The notes: a model not told the origin generated them from the letters alone. DNA of 64,000 bases from Halosolutus amylolyticus (GCF_023566055.1 NZ_JALIQP010000006.1:124001-188000); one strand, 5' to 3'. Shown: positions 33,645 to 42,857, counted from the first letter of the stretch. Made by a program: numbers and translations.

Positions 33645-35276
33645 ATGAGTAACACCGCCGACACGGACGACGTGATCGAGGTCAGTGGCGATGGGTTGAC
33701 AGTCCGAAAGACGTTCGCGGCGGACGAGTTCCCCGTACCTGCGATCCGGTTCGAGATCCACTCCGACCACGACGAAGAGGTCGCCTTTCGACTCTCCGAG
33801 GATATCCCCGACTCGTTCCCGATGGACAAGGTCGGGTTCCATCCCGACTATCACAGCGACGACTGGACCGCCTTCCAGGACAACCACGTCGAGTTCACCG
33901 GGACGGTCGACCCGGACGAAGAACTCGTGACGGTCTACGGTATCCGTATCGACGACGAGAGCGAGGCGTCGACGTTCCTCACGGAACCGACGATCGTCGA
34001 GGTGAATTCGGACGACGACGGCGGTTCGGACGCCGACGAGATCGACGACGACGTCATCGGCAGTATCGTCGACGAGGACCGCAACCAGCCCGTCAAAGAC
34101 ATGATCTCGGGCGAATCCGACTCGGTACCGGGTCTCGAGGACGAGGCCGACGAGGACGACGCGGAAACCACCGACGAGACCGGTCCGGAAGCCGGCGACG
34201 AGACCGATTCGGACGGTGCCGCGCTCGGAGACGAGGCGGGCGGACTCGACCTCGACCTCGGCGACGTCGACCCCGAACCCGAACCGATCGACGACGACGC
34301 GGACGAAGACGACGCGCCGGACATCGATCTCGGGTTCGACGACGACGAGATTCCGGAACCGACGGACGACCCCGCGACGTCGGCCGACGAGTCCGGGGCC
34401 GACGACGATCGCGTCGAGATCGACCTCGGAACCGACGACGAGTCGAGCGCCGACGTGCCGGATTCGGACGACGAACCCGAGATCGACCTCGACCTCGAAT
34501 CGGCCGCCGCGGCTGCCGACGACGTCAACGCGGCCGACGAGACGTCAGACGTCGATACGGATGCGGCCGACGCGGAATCCGCCGGTCCGGCGGACGCCGA
34601 CGAACCGACGATCGACGAAGGCGACACGACCGACGACGGTACCGACGCCCCTGCGACGGACCCCGATGCAGCCGAAACACCCGCGATCGACACCGCGTCG
34701 TCCACGGAAACCGCCGGCACAGAACTCGATACCGAACCGGCACCGGAGCCGGGACCGGCGGGTTCGATCGCGACCCGACTCGCGAGCGAACTCGAAGACG
34801 ACGCTGTCGACGAGGAGGATCTCGACGTTCTCCGGGACGCACTCGACGTCGAACCGTCCGGTTCCGAGATCGCGAAGATCGACCACCTCCAGTCGCGCAT
34901 CGAAGAGGTCGCGGCCTACACCGATGCTCTCGAGGCGTTCCTCGACGAGAACGGCTCCGGGCAGGAACTGATCGAGGAGTTCAAGGAGGAACTCGAAACG
35001 TTCGAGTCCGACCTCTCCGCGATGGACGAGCGTCTCACCGGCACCGAAGACCACGTCCTCGACGTCGAAACGGAGCTCGACGACGTGACCGACGACGTGG
35101 ACGACCTCGAAGACGAGGTGGAGACGATCGACGACGACGTTGACGAACTCGAGGAGGACGTCGACGAATTGGAAGAAGACGTCGACGACCTCGAAGACGA
35201 TCTGGAAGCGGTCCGCGAGGACGTGACGAACATCCAGGACTGGCGGGATCAGCTCGGATCGATGTTCTCGGACTGA
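33645..35276 (+). CDS. acidic protein with C-terminal coiled coil, 543 aa
   Basis: Three parts are visible. The N-terminal domain (about 1-120) is beta-rich: VIEVSGDGLTVRKTFAADEFPVPAIRFEIHSDHDEEVAFRLSEDIPDSFPMDKVGFHPDYHSDDW. A middle region (about 120-385) is a highly acidic Asp/Glu/Ser/Thr/Pro stretch with DD and EPD repeats, low complexity. The last 150 residues have a long heptad coiled coil (ELDDVTDDVDDLEDEVETIDDDVDELEEDVDELEEDVDDLEDDLEAV). No signal peptide or membrane helix. A promoter-like ATTTATAG lies about 30 bases upstream. It is 59 bases before the HisG-like-fold gene, which suggests an operon. I do not recognise the family, so the function is unknown. Confidence 0.85.
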   Translation: MSNTADTDDVIEVSGDGLTVRKTFAADEFPVPAIRFEIHSDHDEEVAFRLSEDIPDSFPMDKVGFHPDYHSDDWTAFQDNHVEFTGTVDPDEELVTVYGIRIDDESEASTFLTEPTIVEVNSDDDGGSDADEIDDDVIGSIVDEDRNQPVKDMISGESDSVPGLEDEADEDDAETTDETGPEAGDETDSDGAALGDEAGGLDLDLGDVDPEPEPIDDDADEDDAPDIDLGFDDDEIPEPTDDPATSADESGADDDRVEIDLGTDDESSADVPDSDDEPEIDLDLESAAAAADDVNAADETSDVDTDAADAESAGPADADEPTIDEGDTTDDGTDAPATDPDAAETPAIDTASSTETAGTELDTEPAPEPGPAGSIATRLASELEDDAVDEEDLDVLRDALDVEPSGSEIAKIDHLQSRIEEVAAYTDALEAFLDENGSGQELIEEFKEELETFESDLSAMDERLTGTEDHVLDVETELDDVTDDVDDLEDEVETIDDDVDELEEDVDELEEDVDDLEDDLEAVREDVTNIQDWRDQLGSMFSD

Positions 35277-35335
35277 CGGGTCGCCGAGGTCCCGAAACGC
35301 AACGCGTTTATCCGTCGCCTGTCGAGAACGCACCG

Positions 35336-36262
35336 ATGGGCGAGACGATTCCGATCGCGATTCCACGGAAAGGGCGACCCCTCGAGTCGGTGTTCGATCG
35401 GCTCGCGCGTCGCCTCGACGTTTCTGAGCTCGCGGACGACGTCATCTCGACGCTCCGCCACGAGAAAGCGCTCACGAAGGGAACGATCAGTCCCGACGAC
35501 GAGGACGTCTACCATCGTCTCGCCACCTACAGCACCGTCGACGATCCCACGGCGCCGGAGTACACGCTCTTGCGCGACGATCGGGCCGGCAAACCGCGAC
35601 GGATCGTCTTCGACAGCGTGACGATCCCGATCGACGGCGTCGACGGCGTCCCCGACGGTACCGAAATCCAGCTGGTCGGCCGCGAGGAACCGTTTCGAGC
35701 GCTCCGGACTCACGAGTTCGCGCTCGGGTTCGACAGCGCCGACCTCGTCCTCGAAGAGGTCGTCGAACTCCGTCCGGAGCCGCTCGGTCGGATCGCGGAC
35801 GTCAACGCGCGGATCAATCCCGCCGACACGGACGTCCGCGTGGTCACGGGACTCGGAGACACCGTCTACCACACGCTGCTCGCGACACCCGAGGTCGCGC
35901 CCGCGTCCGGGTCGCTCGATCGGGCGTTTCTCGAGACCTACGAGGGGCCGCTGTGTATCGAACCCCGGTACGAACGTCTCGTGCAGGCCGTCCTCGGCAC
36001 CCGGTCCCTCGAGAACGTCTCGTTCGAATATCCCCCGAACGGGCAGGAAGAGGAGGCGGCGATCGCCGACACCGGCGTCGGCGTCTACCTGACCATGACC
36101 GGATCGACCGCCCGCGAACACGGCCTGGTACTCGGCGAGCAGTTGTTCCCGAGCGAGACCGTTCTGCTCGAGAGTTCCCCCGAAGTCTCCGATTCGATCG
36201 CGGCCGTCCGATCGATGCTGGCGAACGGTCCCGAAGAGACCGAACTCGCCGTGGGTCGGTAG
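35336..36262 (+). CDS. HisG-like periplasmic-binding-fold protein
   Basis: A 308-residue protein with weak similarity to ATP phosphoribosyltransferase: PIAIPRKGRPLESVFDRLARRLDV resembles the HisG N-terminal IPNKGRL start. The central part contains EIQLVGREEPFRALRTHEFALGFDSADLVLEEVVELRPEPLGRIADVNARINPADTDVRVVTGLGDT. Whether it is active HisG cannot be told, and the classical HisG signatures are incomplete. It is downstream of the acidic coiled-coil gene with a 59-base gap. No his genes adjoin it. Start ATG 35336 is the only sensible one. Confidence 0.65.
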   Translation: MGETIPIAIPRKGRPLESVFDRLARRLDVSELADDVISTLRHEKALTKGTISPDDEDVYHRLATYSTVDDPTAPEYTLLRDDRAGKPRRIVFDSVTIPIDGVDGVPDGTEIQLVGREEPFRALRTHEFALGFDSADLVLEEVVELRPEPLGRIADVNARINPADTDVRVVTGLGDTVYHTLLATPEVAPASGSLDRAFLETYEGPLCIEPRYERLVQAVLGTRSLENVSFEYPPNGQEEEAAIADTGVGVYLTMTGSTAREHGLVLGEQLFPSETVLLESSPEVSDSIAAVRSMLANGPEETELAVGR

Positions 36263-36516
36263 GGTTCCGGCTCCCGATCAGCAAGAACGCCAGAGTTGGG
36301 GCGTCCGTCGTCCAGTTTTCCGACAGTGTCGGTCGACGACCAGTACGGAGCATCGCCGTGACGAGTTCACTAGCTACCGCTTATTTCATTAGTCTATAAT
36401 GGTTCTTAACTCGAATGATGTTCGGCTACTCTCTTGATCGGTCAGTACAGAACAGGCATATGTCGGACCAGAATGTGAGCTTTAATATGTTGAACCAGTA
36501 AAATATAATCAACAGT

Positions 36517-36795
36517 ATGGGGATAGATTCAGACAGAGAAACAGATGGCGGTGAGATAACAGGGCTCACTCAAGACGAACTCTATACCGTTGTTCAAACT
36601 GCTGTCAAGGACGCACTTATTGATGTAATTGGAACCGTATTCCTTCTCGGATTTGCGCTCCTGCTCATTGGTGCAGGCACCCAAGTGATACTTGCGTCCT
36701 CTACGACAGGAGTTCTATTCGGCGTCGGTTTTGTTTCAATTGGGCTTGTAGTGGCAGCCGCTGCTTTTAATCTCGTTCCACCATTCCGGGAGTAA
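36517..36795 (+). CDS. small membrane protein, 92 aa
   Basis: A hydrophilic N-terminus (about 1-35) precedes two hydrophobic segments (about 38-60 and 64-84), suggesting a two-helix membrane protein: VIGTVFLLGFALLLIGAGTQVIL and TGVLFGVGFVSIGLVVAAAAF. The codon usage is more AT-rich than the chromosome. It is near an AT-rich promoter region (AAAATATAATC just upstream). No family recognised. It is followed by another small membrane protein gene at 36924, which may share the transcript. Part of the island. Confidence 0.65.
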   Translation: MGIDSDRETDGGEITGLTQDELYTVVQTAVKDALIDVIGTVFLLGFALLLIGAGTQVILASSTTGVLFGVGFVSIGLVVAAAAFNLVPPFRE

Positions 36796-36923
36796 CTCTT
36801 CGATCAATAAGCACGTGTAGTGAGCAGATCACTGCTTTTGCTTTCACCGTGTCTGGGAAGATTACGTGATCAGTACAGGTCAAATACATAACAACCATAT
36901 CTTATCGGGTTGTGGACCTATAC

Positions 36924-37151
36924 ATGGCAGTTACAAAGCAAATGCTCATTGAAAATCTCTTAGAATCTTTGTACTGGTTATCGAATCTTGCATACTTACT
37001 ATTAACACTCGGTATCGCAGCATGGCTTGCAAACGCGGTCGGTGCTACCCTTGGTGGAGGATACCTTGGGACTGTCATCGGATTTGTAGTGTTCGGAGGG
37101 GCGTTCCTTGGGATGATGCTGGTGTATTATCTACTCATTCTGAACGACTGA
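36924..37151 (+). CDS. small membrane protein, 75 aa
   Basis: An almost entirely hydrophobic protein: helices around LYWLSNLAYLLLTLGIAAWLA and TVIGFVVFGGAFLGMMLVYYLLIL. ATG 36924 is used; a GTG in frame at 36912 is an alternative. Low-GC codon use matches the island. No family recognised. Could work with the 36517 product. Confidence 0.6.
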   Translation: MAVTKQMLIENLLESLYWLSNLAYLLLTLGIAAWLANAVGATLGGGYLGTVIGFVVFGGAFLGMMLVYYLLILND

Positions 37152-37221
37152 CCGATACATTCGCAGTCGTAGTGATCAACGGTCTCAAGAAAGAAAAGCT
37201 CGAAATAAAGACTTCAGGGAG

Positions 37222-37701
37222 TTACTCCCTAGTGAAGAACTCATCATCAAAGTCTCGATCAGAGTCTTCACCGGAAAAGTCCGTCACATCTTCACCGAAC
37301 GGATCAACGTACGGATCGCTGTCACTGCGTCTCGCTAACTCCTCTTTCGTCGTCTCACCCTCAATCCACTCCACCAGCTCTTGTTTCCCATCCTCAACTT
37401 GTGCCTGCATATCAAGCATCGTCCGATACGCGTGGACCATATCCAATCGCTCCATTTTTGTTACGACATACTGCCCACGCTCTGTAATCCGGTACTGATT
37501 CTTCACCGATGTCTCCCGGTCGTCGATTTCCGGAGTAATCAGCCCGAGATCTTTCGCTTCCCCGATCCGCTTCGACAACGTTGACGAACTAATCTGTAAT
37601 CGCTCGTTCAGATGTTTGAACCGCTTGGATTCACCTTTCAGCACCACGAGGAGACCAATCCCGCCACGCAGCTCAAAGAACTCCCTAAGCGTGTCTGCCA
37701 T
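37222..37701 (-). CDS. winged-helix transcriptional regulator (HxlR/PadR-type)
   Basis: A 159-residue DNA-binding protein. The winged-helix core covers about 1-90: FELRGGIGLLVVLKGESKRFKHLNERLQISSSTLSKRIGEAKDLGLITPEIDDRETSVKNQYRITERGQYVV, matching HxlR-like regulators. The remainder is hydrophilic and acidic (DSDRDFDDEFF) with a helix around VHAYRTMLDMQAQ. It is divergent from the transposase, 219 bases apart, and may regulate it; two palindromes lie between. Codon usage is AT-richer than the chromosome. Confidence 0.85.
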   Translation of the reverse strand: MADTLREFFELRGGIGLLVVLKGESKRFKHLNERLQISSSTLSKRIGEAKDLGLITPEIDDRETSVKNQYRITERGQYVVTKMERLDMVHAYRTMLDMQAQVEDGKQELVEWIEGETTKEELARRSDSDPYVDPFGEDVTDFSGEDSDRDFDDEFFTRE

Positions 37702-37858
37702 GTCTCACACGCTATACCCTGTTGGCATCCGTAGTCAAACTTTCTTCTACTCTGAACCCCGCTTCGCTCCAAACCACAATTTGATTTGGAACTATTCGGA
37801 AATCGAATCATCCTGTATGCACATCGCGTTTGACCACCCTTGGCGTAGGATAAGACAG

Positions 37859-37902
37859 GTTTCCGGAAACAACACCCCGAACTTTACACTTCGATTCGAA
37901 GT
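37859..37902 (+). promoter_or_regulatory. palindromic operator-like sites before the transposase
   Basis: GTTTCCGGAAAC (37859-37870) is a perfect 12-bp palindrome, and ACTTCGA-T-TCGAAGT (37888-37902) is a perfect 7-bp dyad with one central base. Both lie 18-62 bases before ATG 37921 and could be bound by the neighbouring HxlR-type regulator. Confidence 0.5.
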
Positions 37903-37920
37903 AAAACCACCTACCAGTCT

Positions 37921-39981
37921 ATGACGGCCACTCCCAACACGAAACAGACGGTCCTTGACTCCTTGCGTGAGTCTCACCGGGAGTGGCCATACTCGGAAGC
38001 CCATGACACGGTCAACGGAGACCCATGGCCGCTCGCGTGGGATGCCGCCGCATTCATCGAAGAATGGTTCGCGCACCCAGAACACAACGACGTAGAAGAA
38101 GCGATCTGTTTCGTCGAGCTCGCCCCACCTAAATTCGGGTATGACGTGGCTGACTGGCATTTCAAACAGCCACCAGCATCGCTGCTGAAAGCACACCTGC
38201 TTCGTATCGTCAAAGGATGGGGCGGCGAGACTGCCCTTCACAACTATCTTGACGATAACCCAGAGTTGGTTGCTGAACTCGGATTCGAGGATGGGCTCGC
38301 ATCGAAAACCACGCTCTGGCGAGTATGGAATGAAGATCGTCTCTCAGACGAACACAAACAGGTCGTGCGGACTATCGGGCAGGTGCTGGTTGATGTCGCA
38401 CGCGAACACGACGTGCCCGCGCCGGACGAGGTCTTCCACCCTGATCCGAGCGTTGACACACCTGACGGTGTCGAACAGGATGATTCAACAGTTCGAGACC
38501 GGACGATTGCGAAAACACGGGAGATCTGGCAGCAAGCCAAGCCGATGGCGACGGAAAACTATGAGCTCCCGCGTGGCAAGAACACAGAGGTTCACGACAA
38601 CGCATTCCTCGAAGCACACGCGTTCATCGGTTCACGTGAGGAGATGTACGCGGAGAACGGTACGTGGAATTTCGCAGCAGAGACAACGCGTGACCGCGTT
38701 CAAACGGGCAGTACTCATCGCCACCACTTACAGAAAATCGGGCCGGATGCCGCTCGGAAAATGCATCGTGACACGACACGAGAGTTGATCGAGCGCGCTC
38801 GCCGTGACTCAGAACTCGTTGACGGTGTCCTCGTGAGCATTGACATCACGAAGTCGAACCCGTACCGAACGAAGCGGAAAATCGAGTCTGACGAGGACGG
38901 GAACGTGACGAACACGTGGTTGCTCGGGTACAAGAACGATGATGAAGACGAGTCTGCGGAGTTCTACTTTCAGTGGGCGAGCATCCAAATTGTCGGATTA
39001 GATATTCCACTCGTATTGGATGCGATTCCCGTGCATCGCGGGCTCTCACGTGTCGCTATCGTTGACCAGCTCTTGGAGACTGCGACAGACATGGTAGATG
39101 TCGAGTTGCTGATGATGGATCGAGAGTTTGCCCACGATCCGGTGAAAGAGGTCTGTGAGGATCACGGTGTGTGGTATTTGAATCCGGGCATTATGCGGAC
39201 GAGTGAGCGGGCGACGTGTACGCGTCTTCGCCGCCAAGGGAAGCTCGTCCACATCGAGAGTGATGAGGCCAGTACCGATGACGCTGACGTGGGAACAACG
39301 CTTGGTGACTTTACAGCTGACGAGACAACTGACGAAGATGACGATGATGAGGTTGAACGGAAGCGTGTGTATGTGCCAGCAATGAATGCTGAGCGGACGA
39401 ATGATGGAATAGAGGATGACGAGAGCGACGAAGCGGATGAGGAGTCAGATGGAGAGGATGTGCTTCGTCAGGAGTTACTCCGTGATTTCGCAGAAGCGAC
39501 TGATGCGGATACAGAAGATGTTGGGCAGATGTTCGGTGACGTGATTGAAGAGGTTCGTGAAGAGGAAGACGAACAAGAGTTGCCGGGGAGTGAGGAAGAC
39601 AAGGAGCTGTATATGTTGTTTGAGACGAATCACCCTGATCTCGAACTCCCGGGTGGTGCTGGTGAGGTCAGTGAGATGTCCGAGATGGAGAAGGTACACA
39701 TGGTGGCGCGGGTGATCAGGAAGTACAAGCATCGGTGGGGGATTGAGAACGGATTCAAGCAGATCAAGAGCTTCCGTGTCCGTACCACGTCGATGGATCA
39801 CGAGTACCGGTTCTTCAACTTCCTGTACGCGTGTACGATGTACAATGTGTGGCGACTCACCGATCTACTGGTGAAGTTGGAGCTACGGGCTGAGTCCGAG
39901 TTCCGATATGAACCACTCGTGACAGCAGATCTGTTCCTGACGATTGCGAAGGATTACGTCGGGTTAGATCCCCCCGACTGA
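37921..39981 (+). CDS. IS4-like DDE transposase with large acidic insertion
   Basis: A 686-residue transposase. The N-terminal 280 residues are helical with HTH-like segments (EEAICFVELAPPKFGY, FEDGLASKTTLWRVWN). The catalytic domain has the first Asp in GVLVSIDITKSNPY, the second in LLMMDREFAHDPVKEV, and the YREK-like box in RKYKHRWGIENGFKQIKSF with the Glu. Between the second Asp and the YREK box is an extra acidic low-complexity stretch of about 150 residues (about 435-595), with repeated D/E runs. Flanking terminal inverted repeats were not found, so it may be an unmobilised or domesticated form. It is in the low-GC island. Confidence 0.85.
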   Translation: MTATPNTKQTVLDSLRESHREWPYSEAHDTVNGDPWPLAWDAAAFIEEWFAHPEHNDVEEAICFVELAPPKFGYDVADWHFKQPPASLLKAHLLRIVKGWGGETALHNYLDDNPELVAELGFEDGLASKTTLWRVWNEDRLSDEHKQVVRTIGQVLVDVAREHDVPAPDEVFHPDPSVDTPDGVEQDDSTVRDRTIAKTREIWQQAKPMATENYELPRGKNTEVHDNAFLEAHAFIGSREEMYAENGTWNFAAETTRDRVQTGSTHRHHLQKIGPDAARKMHRDTTRELIERARRDSELVDGVLVSIDITKSNPYRTKRKIESDEDGNVTNTWLLGYKNDDEDESAEFYFQWASIQIVGLDIPLVLDAIPVHRGLSRVAIVDQLLETATDMVDVELLMMDREFAHDPVKEVCEDHGVWYLNPGIMRTSERATCTRLRRQGKLVHIESDEASTDDADVGTTLGDFTADETTDEDDDDEVERKRVYVPAMNAERTNDGIEDDESDEADEESDGEDVLRQELLRDFAEATDADTEDVGQMFGDVIEEVREEEDEQELPGSEEDKELYMLFETNHPDLELPGGAGEVSEMSEMEKVHMVARVIRKYKHRWGIENGFKQIKSFRVRTTSMDHEYRFFNFLYACTMYNVWRLTDLLVKLELRAESEFRYEPLVTADLFLTIAKDYVGLDPPD

Positions 39982-40363
39982 CGTTTTCGGTTCCGGGTAT
40001 TCCCCTTCGTTAGTGGCGACACTACTGTGTAATCGCTGTTTTTCGGGTTTTCTTCTCTGAACTACCGGCTGGTAGTGGTGATCTTTCCATCGACCATTAT
40101 TTCAGCTAGTTTTCGGTATTAGAATACTGCTGTATTCAACGTTTTGCTCTCTATCTTGTGAAATTGCCCAACATCAGTCGCCGTTCTTCGATATAGCGAC
40201 ATGCAGTTTACGGGTTGGATTTCCGTCGTCCGGCTGTACAGCAGAAGAGCCGAAATAGCATCGAACTCGGCCACAACGGCAGAAACACTGGTCGTACCGT
40301 ACGATTCCGATGCAAGACGACGAGGAGATCCCGCCGGTTCGAACCGATCGGGCGAGGGGACAC
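39982..40363. other. 382-bp gap after the transposase
   Basis: AT-richer sequence without a convincing gene. A 6-bp hairpin ACTACC-GGCT-GGTAGT lies at 40061-40076 and may help terminate transcription. The right end merges into high-GC chromosomal sequence at about 40300. Confidence 0.5.
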
Positions 40364-41410
40364 TCATTCGCCAGTTATCGTGTAGATGTGTTCGAGATAC
40401 GTCTCACGGACCCGATCGCCCCAGTTGTGGGTGTACGTATCGATCACGTCGCTCGCGACGTCGCCGCGGAGATACTGGACGATCCCCCGATCGCCGGTTC
40501 GATCGCGGAGGTGCGTGGTGAAGAAGTGCCGGAAGTAGTGGGGCGTGACGTTCTCGGTGGTGCCACCGCCCGTCCGGTACCACCCGTGGTCGCGAGCGTG
40601 TTTTTTGACGACGTATCTGACGTCCGCCGGCGTCAGGCGCTCGCCCCACGAGTCCCTCGTGTCGAGAAAGAGCGGGTCCGCGGGCGAGACCGGATCCGGT
40701 CGAATCGCGAGCCACTCGACCAGCGCCCGCCGAAGCTCGTCGTCGACGGGAACGACCGTATCGCGCTTTCGCTTGTTCGACGCCGTCCGCTGCTCGCCGT
40801 TGGTACTGGCTCCCCGTGATGGCTCCGCGGAGACGAACAGCGACGACGATCGGCGTTCGAGTTCGACCCGCGGCGACCAGTCCTGGTCGAGTGCCGTCAC
40901 GGAGAGGTGCAGATCCCGGAGATCGAGGTTACAGAGTTCGCCGACGCGCATTCCCGTCTTCAACAGGGTCGTGACGACGGCTCGCTCGAGCGGGTGGGCG
41001 ATCGTCTCGACGAACGATCGCATCTCCGGAACCGAGATATCCCGCCGCGTGGGGTCCGTATCGATCGATTCGGACATCTCCTCCATGACGAGCGCCATCG
41101 GGTTGTCGTCGAAGACGCCGACGCGCGTCATGTAGTCGTAGAACCGGTTGAGATACGAGGCGTACGTCGCGATCGTGCTCGGTTCGAACGCCCCCCGCAG
41201 GGAGTGTATCCAGGCCATACACTCCCGTCTACCGGCCTCACGCGGTCTCTCGACGCCATCGAACCGTTCCCGCAGGAATCCCTCGAACCGACGGAGAACG
41301 CGCTCGTAGGCGTCGAGCGTCCGTTCGCTCTTGCCGTGATAGCGCTGGTCGTCGAGAAAGTACGCGATCGGATCCGTCACCTCGTCGGGAGCCCCGACGT
41401 CAGTCGCCAT
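40364..41410 (-). CDS. tyrosine recombinase (XerC/D-like integrase)
   Basis: A 348-residue site-specific recombinase. The SAM-like N-terminal core-binding domain covers about 10-115 (LDAYERVLRRFEGFLRERF). The catalytic domain shows the Arg in KTGMRVGELCNLDLRDL, the HxxR in PHYFRHFFTTHLRD and the catalytic Tyr in SDVIDTYTHNWGDRVRETYL. ATG 41410 gives an 11-base overlap with the DUF5805 gene stop; the frame is open upstream but unlikely. In haloarchaea this arrangement is widespread, from memory. It has high GC and is not part of the AT-rich island, although it sits next to it. Confidence 0.93.
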   Translation of the reverse strand: MATDVGAPDEVTDPIAYFLDDQRYHGKSERTLDAYERVLRRFEGFLRERFDGVERPREAGRRECMAWIHSLRGAFEPSTIATYASYLNRFYDYMTRVGVFDDNPMALVMEEMSESIDTDPTRRDISVPEMRSFVETIAHPLERAVVTTLLKTGMRVGELCNLDLRDLHLSVTALDQDWSPRVELERRSSSLFVSAEPSRGASTNGEQRTASNKRKRDTVVPVDDELRRALVEWLAIRPDPVSPADPLFLDTRDSWGERLTPADVRYVVKKHARDHGWYRTGGGTTENVTPHYFRHFFTTHLRDRTGDRGIVQYLRGDVASDVIDTYTHNWGDRVRETYLEHIYTITGE

Positions 41411-41792
41411 CGTCACCTCCGACGATCGTGTAGCCGCCGTGGCGTCCGCTGTATCGAATCCGGTTGTCGGACTGGAGATCCTCGAGCGTGTCGTCGAGCC
41501 GAGACTCGATATCGTCGCTGACCGCTTCGAGGAGTTCGTCCCAGGAATAACTGTCAGCCGAGAGTAATTCGAGGACACGTGTTTCGAGGGCGTTACCCCC
41601 AGGGTCAGCGTCCGGAGAAGTGGGTTGCTCGCGATCGGGTTCGAACCCCCGTCGGCCGGCCTGGACCATCGTTCGAACGAACTCACTCTGGCTCATGCCG
41701 AGGTCGTCGGCGTGGGATTGCCACTCCGCTTTCTGGTAGGCGGGAACGTACGTTTTGACAGCAGTTCTAGACGTATCCGCCGAATCGCTCAT
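41400..41792 (-). CDS. DUF5805-type protein
   Basis: A 130-residue protein. The N-terminal half has TAVKTYVPAYQKAEWQSHADDLGMSQSEFVRTMVQAGRRGF, a ribbon-helix-helix-like segment; the C-terminal half, NALETRVLELLSADSYSWDELLEAVSDDIESRLDDTLEDLQSDNRIRYSGRHGGYTIV, is winged-helix-like. It is probably a DNA-binding partner of the recombinase, whose start it overlaps by 11 bases. The DUF5805 name is from memory. ATG 41792. Confidence 0.85.
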   Translation of the reverse strand: MSDSADTSRTAVKTYVPAYQKAEWQSHADDLGMSQSEFVRTMVQAGRRGFEPDREQPTSPDADPGGNALETRVLELLSADSYSWDELLEAVSDDIESRLDDTLEDLQSDNRIRYSGRHGGYTIVGGDDGD

Positions 41793-42857
41793 ATCACACG
41801 CATCAAACGCGACGACCTTCAATCTACCTACTATCTGGGCTAAGTGAGTTTATCCCAGAAAATGAGTCGAATTTGCGCCGATATATGTGACTATAATCCC
41901 GGATCAAATCGTTTGTAGTGACACTAATTGGGATGTGAATGCGCATCCTGTATGCCCACAGTATGGGATGTAGAGACAGGGGCGAAGCAGGGTCGGACGG
42001 GCAATTGCGTCGATCGCAACACCGATCGGGATTCGAGCACGCTGTCGATCGCCGGTCGGACCGAAGCGAATCGAGATATCGCCGGCGAATCGCTTCGTCT
42101 CAGTACTGCCGCGAGTGACCGTCGACAGTGCGTCATCCGACCCCGTCGAATGCCCGGAACCCAGGGACAGATTCGCGTATCGACCGTCGACGCGTATCGG
42201 TTGGCCCGGTTGATGAACGCCTACGGGCTACTGCCGGGATGTGACTGCGTGGGCGATCGCGTTTCCCGCGGCAGTGGTCCCAGTGAGTAGCGTTTCCAAG
42301 AGCTACTGGCATCAGGGTACGGGTTCGTACCAGACGGACTGCAAGGGGCCACACCGCCGCCTTTATCGTCGTCTGCTACCGTCAGAAACGTCGGTTCGTC
42401 GTCCTCGTGCGGTCCAGCGACGGTTTCGAACGTCGACGAATCCGTCGATTCCGGAATCCGACTGCGACTCGGATCCGCCTGTCCGAACCTGAGAGTTCGG
42501 TCGGACGCCCAGTATCGCCACGCTTGTCGTCGAAATCGTCGCTCACGAGTCTCTGCCGGCGACGATCGTCGCATCCCCCGTTCAACGATCTCCTCGCTCG
42601 AACGCTCACGCGTGCAGCCGACGACTGCATTGGCGCACACCCGCCCGATAAATCATATATTGCTATACCCAACAACGTGCCGTCCACCCGAGTGAGACGC
42701 TGTCCAGTCCCGGAAGCGTCGATCGATCGGGAACCCCACTAGCTTCGGATCCAGCGCCGCCACTATCGACGTCTTTCGACCGCGAGACAAAGATGGGATT
42801 CGGGCCCACTCGCACGGGACGATCCGACGAGCGGCTGTTTCAGTTCGGGCCGGTTCG
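41793..42857. other. 1.07-kb gap with no firm gene, possible decayed ORF on minus strand
   Basis: I found no gene that I trust. On the minus strand a frame from about 42625 to 42221 encodes a protein-like segment (TFETVAGPHEDDEPTFLTVADDDKGGGVA...) with weaker codon bias than flanking genes, possibly a decayed gene. At 42648-42667 is an ATAAATCA/TATTGCTATA motif, also found at 62783, that could be a promoter for leftward or rightward transcription. Confidence 0.45.

Larger units (their letters stand above)
36340..40300. mobile_element. AT-richer island with transposase
   Basis: From roughly 36.34 to 40.30 kb the base composition drops visibly and the codons use more A/T. The island holds two small membrane protein genes, a winged-helix regulator, an IS4-type transposase and gaps full of small dyads. 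Exact borders and flanking direct repeats were not found; the right side adjoins the high-GC recombinase/DUF5805 pair. I treat it as a transferred segment, not a defined IS. Confidence 0.6.

Noticed and set aside
37903-40080. Possible terminal inverted repeats around the transposase (ACCTACCAG at the left, CTGGTAGTGG at the right)
   Set aside because: The match is short and gapped and would put the left repeat directly at the start codon; not convincing as IS ends.
41625-41660. GGTTCGAACCCC tract resembling a tRNA T-arm
   Set aside because: It lies inside the DUF5805 coding frame and there is no acceptor stem or other tRNA arm around it.
41928-42290. Open frame of about 120 codons in the 42-kb gap
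   Set aside because: The codon bias is atypical and no promoter or ribosome-binding site fits; it may be a chance frame.
42221-42640. Open frame on the minus strand in the gap near 42.4 kb
   Set aside because: It looks partly protein-like but has weak codon bias and no recognisable family, so I report it only as a possible decayed gene within the gap entry.
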